A stretch of DNA of 64,000 nucleotides from DATMNI01 sp963817515. GTDB taxonomy: Bacteria > Acidobacteriota > Terriglobia > Bryobacterales > Bryobacteraceae. Below the pieces are notes generated by a model that worked only from the letters and a program-made list of their open reading frames with translations, had not been told where the DNA came from and searched no databases. The position numbers and the translations under genes are program-made. Shown here one piece after another: positions 1-8,122 of this stretch (positions are counted from its first letter, which is position 1; each line of letters opens with the position of its first letter). The DNA lies in the NCBI GenBank assembly GCA_963817515.1, contig CAWFPJ010000005.1:62001-126000 (forward strand), in the 5' to 3' direction.

Positions 1-452
1 CCAATCAAGTGGCGCGGCGGTTGGTGATGCCCCCGCATCGCGACGGCGGGCAGGCGCAGTATGTTCGCGAACCCGTGCCAAGTGCGGCAGGGGATGGACT
101 GGCGCCGGTGCTTGAGTGGGCGCAATCGCATTTAGACAAGCCCTGCCAGGTACCGGAACTGGCGCGAAAGGCGGCGATGTCGGGGCGCACGTTCGCGCGG
201 CAGTTCCGGCTGCAGACCGGAACCACGCCTCACCAATGGTTGATACACCAGCGCCTGTTGGCGGCGCAGAGGCGTCTGGAGAAGAGCGACGACGCGATCG
301 ATCGGATTGCGGTAGCGGTGGGCTTCGAGACGGCGGCGACGCTGCGGCATCATTTCAGCCGAGTGCTGGGCACCACGCCGACGGCGTATCGGAGACGATT
401 CTCGATAAGGTCAGCACCAGATGCACCAGTTGGTGCTATTATGGGGATATGA
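1..452 (+). CDS. GlxA-family AraC-type transcriptional regulator, C-terminal part
   Basis: This is the 3' end of a gene that begins before the window; the reading frame is open from base 3 and a GTG at 9 is only an internal codon. The visible part starts with ARRLVMPPHRDGGQAQY, the linker typical of GlxA-type regulators (DJ-1/PfpI-like domain followed by AraC HTH). It then carries a full AraC helix-turn-helix pair: the first HTH around VPELARKAAMSGRTFARQF and the second around IDRIAVAVGFETAATLRHHF, ending in the usual PTAYRRRF. Such proteins are cytoplasmic DNA-binding regulators; ligand and targets cannot be told because the N-terminal domain is missing. Its stop codon overlaps the start of the next gene (ATGA). 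Confidence 0.85.
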   Translation, partial: NQVARRLVMPPHRDGGQAQYVREPVPSAAGDGLAPVLEWAQSHLDKPCQVPELARKAAMSGRTFARQFRLQTGTTPHQWLIHQRLLAAQRRLEKSDDAIDRIAVAVGFETAATLRHHFSRVLGTTPTAYRRRFSIRSAPDAPVGAIMGI

Positions 453-688
453 AGCGCGCGACCATCACGATCAAGGATGACTTGGAAACGGTCCTCGAGT
501 CATACGTCAGCAGCCAGGAAGTGCCCCCCACATTGACAGCCATCGTCCAGGCAGCGCTCGGGGAGTATCTGGCTCGCCGTGGAGCTGCCGCGCCATCGAA
601 GCCTCTGCGCATCACCCCCGCCAAGAAGGGTAGCGGCAAGTCCGACGTCAGCCGCAACCACGATCGGTATTTCGCCAGCAATGAATAG
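449..688 (+). CDS. VapB-like antitoxin of a VapBC-type pair
   Basis: This 79-residue protein begins MKRATITIKDDLETVLESYV, which looks like the short beta strand plus helix of a ribbon-helix-helix DNA-binding domain, and ends in a basic, unstructured tail (KKGSGKSDVSRNHDRYF) of the kind that binds a partner toxin. It overlaps the upstream regulator by 4 nt and the downstream PIN-domain gene by 8 nt. That gene order, antitoxin first with overlapping stop and start, is the usual arrangement of vapBC modules. The antitoxin would neutralise the PIN ribonuclease and repress its own promoter. The assignment rests mainly on context and the N-terminal pattern. Confidence 0.7.
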   Translation: MKRATITIKDDLETVLESYVSSQEVPPTLTAIVQAALGEYLARRGAAAPSKPLRITPAKKGSGKSDVSRNHDRYFASNE

Positions 689-1139
689 GCTGATTCTGGC
701 CGATACCGGTCCGCTGTACGCCCTGGCCGATCCCTCAGACCAATATCATCTTCGCGCGCAAACACAACTGGACCAGATCTCCGCCACGAAAAGAATCCTG
801 GCCGTGGCCTATCCGACACTGGCCGAGTCTTACACCCTGGTGCTCAGGCGATTGGGCACGGGTTATGCGCATCAATGGCTGGAACAAGTCATGGACGGCA
901 CGATGCTGATCAACCCGGAACCCGGGGACTACGTCAAAGCCGCCACACTAATCCTGAACTTCGAAGACCAATCCATTACGCTGTTCGACGGCGTGGTTGC
1001 GATCATAAGCGAACGGCTGCAGGTTGCGGTGTGGACGTACGACCGCCATTTCGACGTGCTGGGCATCGCGGCGATGGGCGTTGGAGTAGCGACTACGCCG
1101 GGACGCGTTCCGGAGCCGGTTTATGCTCCAGCGGCGTGA
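681..1139 (+). CDS. PIN-domain ribonuclease toxin (VapC-like)
   Basis: A 152-residue PIN-domain protein. The acidic residues that coordinate the catalytic metal are visible: D8 in LILADTGPLY, E49 in PTLAESYTL, and D96 and D103 in FEDQSITLFDGVVA; a late Asp (D121) sits in the VWTYDRHFDVLG segment, as in VapC proteins. PIN toxins cleave RNA, often initiator tRNA or rRNA loops; the target here is unknown. The ATG at 681 lies inside the end of the antitoxin gene, implying translational coupling. The 3' end overlaps the convergent MFS gene by 47 bp. Confidence 0.8.
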   Translation: MNRLILADTGPLYALADPSDQYHLRAQTQLDQISATKRILAVAYPTLAESYTLVLRRLGTGYAHQWLEQVMDGTMLINPEPGDYVKAATLILNFEDQSITLFDGVVAIISERLQVAVWTYDRHFDVLGIAAMGVGVATTPGRVPEPVYAPAA

Positions 1140-2406
1140 CCGAATCCAAGAACCTCCAGCACACGATCCCCATGAGGTAAATCGCCGCTGAGACGTAAAA
1201 CGTGAGATTCCAGTTGTTGTTTGACCACTTCAGAATGTAGCTGATGGCCAGGGGACTGATGGCGCCGCCGATGTTGCCCATCATATTCATGGCGCCGGAA
1301 AGCGAACCGGCATGCGTGCCGCCCACGCTCATGGCAGCCGCCCACGCACCGGGCATGACCAGATCATTTGAAAAACTGGCCAGGCCGATTGCCAGCATGG
1401 CCAGGAAGGGATCGTCCACCCGGGTGGAGAGGACCAGAAATGCTGCGGCGCCGGTGAAGCCGATGTAGGCGATAGTGCGCCGCACTTGCGCCACATCGCC
1501 CGTGCGGCGCACCATCCATGCGGAAAGCACGACGCTGGCCGGATTTCCCAGCCCACCGCAAAATAGCGGAAGGATTCCCAGCAGCGCGGTCTGTGTGATT
1601 TCCAGGTGCCGGCCTTCCCGCAAGTAGGTGGGCAGCCAGGTTATGTAGAAATACCATCCGTAGGAGAGGCAGAAATACTGCAGGCAGATCATCCAAACCT
1701 GGAGCGAGCCTGCAAATTTGGCCCACGGCACGTCGCCATGGCCGGCGGCGGACTTCGAACTCTCGCGCAGCAACTCCCGCTCGCCGTCGTTGAGCGCGGG
1801 GTTCTCCAAGGGATTGTTGCGATACCAGCGATAGAAGACGAATGCCCACACCACGCCCAGGCAACCGAAAATCTCAAACGCGTGCCGCCAGCCCACCAGG
1901 CTCATCACCAGCGCCACCAGCGGCGGAGTAAACGCACCCCCCCAGCGCGCACTCAGCCAGGTGATGCCCTGCGCGCGAACCCGCTCATTTTCGGGAAGCC
2001 AGGTGGTGAAGGCTTTGGTGATGTTGGGGAAGCAGCCCGCCTCGCCCGCTCCGAACAGGAAACGGGTGACCAGGAGGGAGACGAAGTTCCAGGCCCAACC
2101 GGTGGCGGCGGTGAAAATCGACCACCAGAGCACGATGCGCGTCAGCACGGTGCGCGGCCCGATCCAATCGCCGAGGTAGCCTCCGGGAATTTCGCAGAGC
2201 GCGTAGGCCCAGCCGAAAGCCGTGAAGGCCCAGCCCATCTGCACATGGGTCAGCCCCAAATCCTCGCGTATGGATTTCTCCGCGAAGGAAATTGAGACAC
2301 GATCGATATAGGTGATTACCGCCAGCGTGACCGCAAAAACGATCACCCAATTGCGAACCCGCGTAGGACGCTGGAGTGCGGTTCTGCCTGGAACTTGAAT
2401 AGCCAT
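1093..2406 (-). CDS. MFS transporter, anion:cation symporter (hexuronate/galactonate-type) family
   Basis: A 437-residue major facilitator with about 12 membrane segments. The start YIDRVSISFAEKSIREDLGLT and the loop GGYLGDWIGPRTVL match the ACS family (ExuT/GarP/DgoT relatives), inner-membrane proton symporters that import sugar acids such as galactonate, glucarate or hexuronates. A charged central loop (residues about 205-230) separates the two six-helix halves. The substrate cannot be fixed from sequence; no sugar-acid catabolic genes lie beside it. The C-terminus overlaps the PIN gene on the other strand. The first Met gives a normal cytoplasmic N-terminus. Confidence 0.85.
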   Translation of the reverse strand: MAIQVPGRTALQRPTRVRNWVIVFAVTLAVITYIDRVSISFAEKSIREDLGLTHVQMGWAFTAFGWAYALCEIPGGYLGDWIGPRTVLTRIVLWWSIFTAATGWAWNFVSLLVTRFLFGAGEAGCFPNITKAFTTWLPENERVRAQGITWLSARWGGAFTPPLVALVMSLVGWRHAFEIFGCLGVVWAFVFYRWYRNNPLENPALNDGERELLRESSKSAAGHGDVPWAKFAGSLQVWMICLQYFCLSYGWYFYITWLPTYLREGRHLEITQTALLGILPLFCGGLGNPASVVLSAWMVRRTGDVAQVRRTIAYIGFTGAAAFLVLSTRVDDPFLAMLAIGLASFSNDLVMPGAWAAAMSVGGTHAGSLSGAMNMMGNIGGAISPLAISYILKWSNNNWNLTFYVSAAIYLMGIVCWRFLDSVTPLEHKPAPERVPA

Positions 2407-2445
2407 CCGTCTCGCATCAGATCACCTTTCGGGTACGAATGCAAA

Positions 2446-2498
2446 TGGCCTGGTTTACGTGGCTGGTTTGCCTGGCTGGTTTACATGGCCGGTTGCGC
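2446..2498. repeat. Degenerate 13-bp tandem repeat between two transporter genes
   Basis: Four imperfect units of about 13 bp, TGGCTGGTTTRCC with changes, run between the starts of the MFS gene and the end of the APC gene. No function is evident; it is a small simple-sequence repeat in a 100-bp intergenic stretch. Confidence 0.6.
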
Positions 2499-2507
2499 GT
2501 GATCCGT

Positions 2508-3896
2508 TCACGAAGACGGATGCACCCCGAAGCGATAAACCAAGGCTCCGGCGCCCACCGTGGCCAGGGCGGTCAGCGATGCACCGGGCTGCCAGATCAC
2601 ACCGTAGATCATCATGCAGACGCCAACCAGGATGTACGACGCTGGAATCAACGGCCACGCAATCTGCACGGCCCACAATCGCTGCCAATCCGGGCGACGG
2701 CGCCGGAAAACAAACAACGCAACCACGGAAAGCACGGTGAAGAGCGTGAGGCTGAAGCCGATATAGACCAACAGCTCTGGAAACGGTGTAAGGGTCATCA
2801 GCATGGCGCAAAGGCCCTGACTCAAAATGGCGTTCACAGGCGTGTGCCACCGTGGATCCACTTTAGCCGCGGCGCTGAAGAACGCCTTGTTCTTGGCCAT
2901 CGCATAGTAAACTCGCGGGCCAACGGTCACCTCGGCGTTCACGGTGGAAACGATGGAGAGCGCCATCAACGCGGAAAAAGCGCCGGCCACGCGCGGCCCG
3001 AAAAGGTTCGATGCGGACAGCGAGCCGATCGCGATCACGCCCTTCATGGTTTCGAGGGGTGTGGCATAAATGAAGATCATGTTGAGGCCGAGGAATAGCG
3101 CGGCTACAATCGCGCTGCCGGCCGCCAGGGCCGCGGGCAGCGTGCGCTCGGGCCGTCGCACCTCCTCCGCCACGTAAGTGGCCGCGTTCCATCCGCTATA
3201 GCCCACCATGACCCATAGCAGGCTCACGATAAACTGCGCCGGCAGAGTCAGCGTGGAAGTGCGAACCGCATGTTCGGAAAAATGGCTCCAGCTGCCGCTG
3301 CCGAAAGCGAAGCCGAACAGCACGAAGCCGACGATGACAATCAGCTTGGTGGAGGTGAGCACGTTCTGCACTTTGGCGGTGCGTCCCACTCCGAAGCAAT
3401 TCAGGATGGTGAACGCCGCGATCAGCGACGATGCCACCAGCTGGCCATTGCCCAGGCGCAAGGAGAGCGCGCCCGAGCCCACTACCAGGGTTGCGTTGGC
3501 CTGCTTCAGGCTTGGGTAGAAGTATCCCAGGTAGTCGGAGAAGGCCAGGGCCGCTGCCGCGATCGGCGCCGAAAAGCCCGCGAAGAAGGAGACCCAACCG
3601 GTCATGAAGCCCCATTCCGGACCAAAGGCATGAGTCAGGTAGACGTACTCGCCACCGGAGCTGGGGAAGTTGATGCCCAGTTCGGAATAGCTTAAGGCTC
3701 CCGCAAAAGCGAACAGGGCACCCACGCTCCAGCATGCCAGGATGAGGCCCGGGCTTCCGAGCTGTGCCGCCATGAGACCGGTAGTCCCGAAAATGGCCAT
3801 CCCCACCATGTTGGAAATCACGAGCGCGGTCGCGCTGAAGAATCCCAGTTGGCGGAGCAGTCCGGGCTTGACACCTTTAGATTGCGGGATGGGCAT
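2508..3896 (-). CDS. APC-superfamily amino acid permease
   Basis: A 462-residue inner-membrane carrier with about 12 hydrophobic segments. The first helix reads TALVISNMVGMAIFGTTG, the unwound glycine-rich helix that contacts substrate in APC transporters, and NFPSSGGEYVYLTHAFGPEWGF is the conserved loop after helix 2. The overall pattern resembles LAT-type amino acid exchangers or APC permeases found in many Acidobacteriota. The substrate is unknown. It is transcribed in the same direction as the MFS gene but separated by about 100 bp that contain a short repeat, so it may have its own promoter. Confidence 0.85.
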   Translation of the reverse strand: MPIPQSKGVKPGLLRQLGFFSATALVISNMVGMAIFGTTGLMAAQLGSPGLILACWSVGALFAFAGALSYSELGINFPSSGGEYVYLTHAFGPEWGFMTGWVSFFAGFSAPIAAAALAFSDYLGYFYPSLKQANATLVVGSGALSLRLGNGQLVASSLIAAFTILNCFGVGRTAKVQNVLTSTKLIVIVGFVLFGFAFGSGSWSHFSEHAVRTSTLTLPAQFIVSLLWVMVGYSGWNAATYVAEEVRRPERTLPAALAAGSAIVAALFLGLNMIFIYATPLETMKGVIAIGSLSASNLFGPRVAGAFSALMALSIVSTVNAEVTVGPRVYYAMAKNKAFFSAAAKVDPRWHTPVNAILSQGLCAMLMTLTPFPELLVYIGFSLTLFTVLSVVALFVFRRRRPDWQRLWAVQIAWPLIPASYILVGVCMMIYGVIWQPGASLTALATVGAGALVYRFGVHPSS

Positions 3897-4048
3897 CCGA
3901 GACCTAGAGATATTCTAGCCTACCCATATTTGATTCCCTGCAACTTAACAAAACCGGAATGTTTGGGTATGAGGTGGCGCCTGCTGATCGTGCGTTAACA
4001 GAAAAATCGGCGTCGGTCAGTGCGCCCGGTAGCGGCGTTCGATCCGTT

Positions 4049-4447
4049 TCAACCTGCGAGCGACGGATGCTGCTCGGCGTCGTACTTAAGGCACTTTTGC
4101 ACGGCTTCGAGCAGGCGTCCCGCGGTAAAGGGTTTCTCTATCACGGAACAATGTGTTCTAACTTCATCGGGGATAAGCTCAGTGAGTATATAGCCTGACA
4201 TCAAGATCACGTTCGCTTGGGAATCCATTTCAAGAATCTTCCGAGTCATTTCAACGCCGTCCAGGACGGGCATTGTGATATCAGAAAGAACGAGGCATAT
4301 TTCATCGTGCCGCGCCTGGTAGACTTCAAGGCCCTCCTTTCCATTGGTTGCAACGATGGACTCGTAACCAGACGAGTTCAGTATTACCGCGCACAGGTCT
4401 CGTATTGATGTCTCATCTTCCACAACCAGGATTTTAGTCTTTGGCAT
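4049..4447 (-). CDS. Single-domain response regulator (CheY-like receiver)
   Basis: A 132-residue stand-alone receiver domain. The acidic pair ED lies at residues 10-11, the phospho-acceptor is D56 in LVLSDITMP, the conserved Ser is in VILMSGY and the conserved Lys in VIEKPF. There is no output domain, so it must act by protein contact or as a phosphorelay intermediate. The ATG at 4447 is preferred over an in-frame TTG 15 nt upstream because the protein then begins MPKTKILVVEDE, the normal receiver start. It lies 72 nt downstream of the hybrid kinase in the same orientation and is its likely partner. Confidence 0.88.
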   Translation of the reverse strand: MPKTKILVVEDETSIRDLCAVILNSSGYESIVATNGKEGLEVYQARHDEICLVLSDITMPVLDGVEMTRKILEMDSQANVILMSGYILTELIPDEVRTHCSVIEKPFTAGRLLEAVQKCLKYDAEQHPSLAG

Positions 4448-4519
4448 GTTGCGGGATTCCAATGATCGCGATCAGATCATGCCTTAGTGTCGCAGGCGTC
4501 TTCCCCCATGTCTGAGCAA

Positions 4520-6121
4520 TTACGCCTCCAACACTTCACGAACCTTCTTCTTGAGGTCCGCCGAGAAGAAAGGTTTTTCGAGTAAGGCGGCATTCAGCGG
4601 GAGCCCGCGATACCGATCAATCGCGGTGTCGGCGTAACCGGACATAAAAAGTACTCTCAGCTGCGGTTTGAGCACGACGAGTTGTTGGGCCAATTCAGGC
4701 CCGCTCAGGCCGGGCATCACCACATCGGTGACCAAGAGATCAATAGGGTCATGATAATCCTTGCAAATCTGCATCGCTTCATGCACATTTCGGCCCTCCA
4801 GGACGACATAACCCAGCTTGGCGAGCATGGAGTGAACCAAGCCGCGCACAGTGGCCTCATCTTCCACCAGTAAGATCACCTCTGTTTTCCGGTGGGTTGC
4901 CGCGGCGGCAGGCTTGGCCGCCTCAACGCTGGTATCGCTGCTGGTTGCCGCCGGCAGACAAATCTTGAAGGTCGTCCCTTTCCCTTCCTGGCTGTCGACA
5001 GAAATGTCGCCTCCGCTCTGCTTCACTATCCCGAAGACGATTGCAAGGCCCATGCCCGTTCCCTGTCCCAATTCCTTAGTGGTGAAGAACGGCTCGAAAA
5101 TGCGCTGTTTCGTCTCCTCGTTCATTCCCGGTCCGTTATCGCAGATAGTCAGTTGCACATGACGGCCGGGGGTAATTCCGGGATGGCTTTTGGCATACTC
5201 CTCATCGAGGTTGACGTTGGCAGTCTCAATCGTGAGTTTGCCTCCTGCCCCCATGGCATCCTTGGCATTGACCACCAGATTCATGATGATCTGATCGATG
5301 TGGCCAGGGTCGGCCTGCACTGTGGCGAGGGTTGGCTCGAGACGAGTGGCGAAGTCAATGTCTTCTCCAATCACGGGCCTTAGGAGCTTTTCCATGTTGC
5401 CCACCACTTCATTGAGATCAATAGCGCGAGGCTGAAATACCTGGCGGCGGCTGAACGCCAGCAACTGTTTCGTCAAGGCGGCCGCTCGTTCCGCGGCACG
5501 CTGGACTTCCCCTGCATTGTCCAGAGTATCCGGATATTGGCCGGCCTTATCCAGAACCATGCGATTGTAGCCCAGAATGACGGTGAGCATGTTGTTGAAG
5601 TCGTGGGCCACACCTCCGGCCAATCGGCCGATGGCTTCCATCTTTTGGGCCTGGGCCAGTTGATCCTCTAAGACCAGTCCTCGTTCGATCTGTTGCTTAA
5701 GCTCTAAATTGGTGTCCTCTAGTCTCTGGTTGACTTGCTGCAAGGCTGTGGGGCTGGGCAACTTGACGAGGGTAGGCAGCAAAGGGATCAGCAGGACGGC
5801 TGTCGCGAGCGACGCTAGTGCAGTGATGGCCTTGATCATACCGTCGAGTCGATAAGCCCCGTGCCAAACGGTCCAAATACCCATGGCGTGGGTTGTTCCG
5901 CAAGCCACAATAAAGATGGCAAAAGCGACGAAGATCCAGCGAAAGGCTAAGTCTTGCCGGCTACGAAAAAATCCAATCAGGAAAAGGGGAATCGCATAGT
6001 AGCAGATGCTGATTACCCCGTCCGAGATCACGTTAAGCCAGAGTACGGCCGGATCCCACAGGTAGCACATCCCGTGTGGCATGAATCCGCTCGCAAACAG
6101 CCCGCGGAAAAACTCAACCAT
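4520..6121 (-). CDS. Hybrid histidine kinase with ETR1-like ethylene-sensor N-terminus
   Basis: A 533-residue protein. Residues about 25-120 contain three hydrophobic helices whose sequence follows the plant ethylene receptor ETR1: ISDGVISICYYAIPLFLI then FIVACGTTHAMGIWT. D34, Y41, I71, C74 and H78 fall at the same spacing as ETR1 D25, Y32, I62, C65 and H69, which hold Cu(I) and ethylene. A coiled coil (about 125-160) leads to a histidine kinase core with H173 in VAHDFNNMLTVI, an N box (IIMNLVVNAKDAM), G boxes (GTGMGLAIV) and a C-terminal receiver with D466 in LLVTDVVMPG. The start is supported by AAGGAAA upstream. The next gene downstream is a lone receiver. Ethylene binding itself is inferred from residue conservation. 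Confidence 0.85.
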   Translation of the reverse strand: MVEFFRGLFASGFMPHGMCYLWDPAVLWLNVISDGVISICYYAIPLFLIGFFRSRQDLAFRWIFVAFAIFIVACGTTHAMGIWTVWHGAYRLDGMIKAITALASLATAVLLIPLLPTLVKLPSPTALQQVNQRLEDTNLELKQQIERGLVLEDQLAQAQKMEAIGRLAGGVAHDFNNMLTVILGYNRMVLDKAGQYPDTLDNAGEVQRAAERAAALTKQLLAFSRRQVFQPRAIDLNEVVGNMEKLLRPVIGEDIDFATRLEPTLATVQADPGHIDQIIMNLVVNAKDAMGAGGKLTIETANVNLDEEYAKSHPGITPGRHVQLTICDNGPGMNEETKQRIFEPFFTTKELGQGTGMGLAIVFGIVKQSGGDISVDSQEGKGTTFKICLPAATSSDTSVEAAKPAAAATHRKTEVILLVEDEATVRGLVHSMLAKLGYVVLEGRNVHEAMQICKDYHDPIDLLVTDVVMPGLSGPELAQQLVVLKPQLRVLFMSGYADTAIDRYRGLPLNAALLEKPFFSADLKKKVREVLEA

Positions 6122-6244
6122 GAGTTTCCTTTTTCGTTACGACAGTTGCAAAGCAGTAGAATTCACTCAGCGCCCAAAGGGCCGGGCCGTGAAGCGGCAA
6201 CGGGAAGTTCGAGGCCTGCAAAGGATTAGAAGGCTTGGAACGCC

Positions 6245-6400
6245 TCACGGAACGAGCCCTAACAGATAGGCGATAAGGACTATCAATAGGATGGTGCCGA
6301 GCCCCACTCCAGCTCCTCCGCCGTAACCCCAGCGGCTATGGCCGTAGTAACCCCCGCCGCCACCTAGAATCACGACCAAGAAAATAAGCAGTATGATCAT
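6245..6400 (-). CDS. Small glycine-rich membrane peptide, DUF3309-like
   Basis: A 51-residue peptide beginning MIILLIFLVVILGGGG and ending TILLIVLIAYLLGLVP, so two short hydrophobic stretches flank a Gly/Tyr/Trp-rich loop (YYGHSRWGYGGG). This matches my recollection of DUF3309-type peptides, which carry a TILLIVLI segment and a WGYGPS-like loop; their function is unknown. A good ribosome-binding site (AAAGGAAA) lies 4-5 nt before the ATG, the same leader style as the kinase gene downstream. It sits 123 bp upstream of the kinase in the same direction, but no evidence ties the two together. Confidence 0.65.
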   Translation of the reverse strand: MIILLIFLVVILGGGGGYYGHSRWGYGGGAGVGLGTILLIVLIAYLLGLVP

Positions 6401-6714
6401 TTTAGTTTCCTTTTTCTGTTGTAGGAGCCGCAGTCCTGAAACACCGAGCTGATTTCGAGCTATGGAACTTATTCAGCCTGCGGCGATCCATCCCTGGCAG
6501 CTTTCACATGGCTTGTACCGCTACTAATCTGACCCGAGGTTCATAGCTAAAAGTCGGCCTGTTGGTAAGCTTGTCTAAGTGAGCTTAGTACGTACTAGGC
6601 CACAAAAGCTGGTCAATTTTGCTCTAAGTTGGTTCTTTCACGGACGAAATATTTCTAATGGCTCTACGGGTGAATGCAACCGCTATTCCAGATGCGAGGG
6701 CTATTTGAGGAGGG
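6401..6714. other. Intergenic region without a gene
   Basis: About 310 bp with lower GC than the surroundings and no convincing ORF. It holds the leader of the small membrane peptide on its left side. The only structure seen is a hairpin CTAAG-TGAG-CTTAG at 6575-6588 that runs into a perfect 12-bp palindrome TAGTACGTACTA at 6586-6597. A regulatory role is possible but not shown. Confidence 0.5.
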
Positions 6715-7434
6715 CTACTTGAGAAGGGGCGCCAGAGTCTTCATCACCGTGGCTTCCACGCGCTGCGCACCTTTGGAGTTGGGGTGCAGCCCATCGCGCT
6801 GCATCAAGTCGGCATTTCCGCCGACCCCGACCAGCAGAAACGGGATCCATGCCAGCTTGTACCGGGCCGCGAGGTCGCGGTAGATCGCTTCAAAGCTGCG
6901 GATGTAAGCCGGTCCATAGTTCGGCGGCAGGGACATACCGGCCAGCACCACGCGAGCGCCAGTCTTCTGAACGGCCTCGATGATCGCGGCCAGGTTGCTC
7001 TGAGTCACCGACGCCGGCAGGCCGCGCAGGCCATCGTTGCCGCCTAATTCCAGAAGGACAATCGCGGGCTTTTCGGCCAGCAGCAGCGGCAGGCGTGCCA
7101 GGCCGTCCTGCGTGGTATCGCCGCTCACCCCGAGGTTGGCGACGCGATAACGGTAGCGGGGTTGATTGAGGGCCTGCTGGTCCAGATCCTGCTGCAGCAG
7201 GTTCGGAAAGCTCTGGGCGGGGTCCAGTCCGAAACCGGCCGTGATGCTGTCACCGAAGCAGGCAATCACCGGGCGAGGATCTGCGGCGGGCGAAGGCTTG
7301 GGTGATTCGGGCGATGCTTCAGCTTTGGGCGATGCTTCGATGGCGGCCTTCGGCGCGGACTCCGGCTGCCGGCAACCGGTAAGCAGCGCTGACATCCCAA
7401 TCAGCGAAATCGCAACCCCAAAAATGTTTCTCAT
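6715..7434 (-). CDS. tesA: SGNH-hydrolase lipoprotein, arylesterase/TesA-like
   Basis: A 239-residue lipoprotein: a signal peptide ends in the lipobox LLTG-C21, followed by a Pro/Ser/Ala-rich linker (about 22-54). The SGNH blocks are clear: GDSITAG (nucleophile S63), NLGVSGDTT, GGNDGL and DGLHPN with the catalytic Asp-His. This is the fold of E. coli TesA, a lysophospholipase/thioesterase/arylesterase. It is divergent from the ABC transporter genes with only 19 bp between start codons, so both promoters must overlap the neighbouring gene or this short gap. The same three-gene set, tesA-ybbA-ybbP, occurs in E. coli, which supports the name. Confidence 0.85.
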   Translation of the reverse strand: MRNIFGVAISLIGMSALLTGCRQPESAPKAAIEASPKAEASPESPKPSPAADPRPVIACFGDSITAGFGLDPAQSFPNLLQQDLDQQALNQPRYRYRVANLGVSGDTTQDGLARLPLLLAEKPAIVLLELGGNDGLRGLPASVTQSNLAAIIEAVQKTGARVVLAGMSLPPNYGPAYIRSFEAIYRDLAARYKLAWIPFLLVGVGGNADLMQRDGLHPNSKGAQRVEATVMKTLAPLLK

Positions 7435-7453
7435 CTGAATGCCATAATAAAAG

Positions 7454-8122
7454 TTGATTCAGGTTCGCGCCCTCACCAAGTCCATCCATACCGGAACGCA
7501 CCGCGTAGAAATTCTGAAGGGAATCGATCTGGAAATTGCCAGGGGCGAGTTTGCGGCCATCATGGGCCCTTCCGGCAGCGGCAAGAGCACGCTGCTGGGG
7601 CTGCTGGCAGGCCTGGATGCTCCTACCAGCGGACAGGTGATTCTGGATGGCGAAGATATCACCAGGCTGGGCGAAGACGACATGGCTCTGCTGCGCGGGC
7701 GAAAAATCGGCTTCGTATTTCAATCCTACCACCTGATTTCTACTCTGACCGCCGAAGAGAACGTACTGCTTCCGATGGAACTGGCGGGACAGGATTCGGG
7801 CGGACGGGAGCGCGCCCGCGAACTGCTGGGACGCGTCGGTCTGGCCGGCCGGTTCGATCATTACCCGGTGCAGCTTTCGGGCGGAGAGCAGCAGCGCGTG
7901 GCATTGGCGCGGGCCTTTGCGCTGCGGCCGCCGATTCTACTGGCCGACGAACCCACGGGCAACCTGGATTCCGCCACGGGGCGCGCCGTGCTCGATCTGC
8001 TGCTGGACCTCAACCGCGAACAGGGAACTACCATGGTGCTGGTGACGCATGAGGCATCCCTGGCAGAAAGCGCCGGACGCCGCATTCTGATGCGCGATGG
8101 TCTCGTCGTTAACACATCATGA
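7454..8122 (+). CDS. ybbA: ABC transporter ATPase, YbbA/LolD-like
   Basis: A 222-residue nucleotide-binding subunit of the MacB/LolD class. Walker A is GPSGSGKST (about 38-46), the Q-loop is in FVFQSYHLIS, the signature is LSGGEQQRVALARAF, Walker B is ILLADEPTGNLD and the H-loop is VTHEASLAE. The start is a TTG giving MIQVRALTKS; no stronger start lies in frame. It overlaps the permease gene by 4 nt and pairs with it. In E. coli, YbbA-YbbP with TesA form a conserved locus of uncertain transport function; members of this class usually power extraction or efflux from the outer leaflet of the inner membrane rather than import. Confidence 0.9.
   Translation: MIQVRALTKSIHTGTHRVEILKGIDLEIARGEFAAIMGPSGSGKSTLLGLLAGLDAPTSGQVILDGEDITRLGEDDMALLRGRKIGFVFQSYHLISTLTAEENVLLPMELAGQDSGGRERARELLGRVGLAGRFDHYPVQLSGGEQQRVALARAFALRPPILLADEPTGNLDSATGRAVLDLLLDLNREQGTTMVLVTHEASLAESAGRRILMRDGLVVNTS

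Noticed and set aside
6586..6597. Palindrome TAGTACGTACTA as a regulator site
   Set aside because: It is a perfect palindrome but isolated, with no linked promoter or regulator, so it is listed only as structure.
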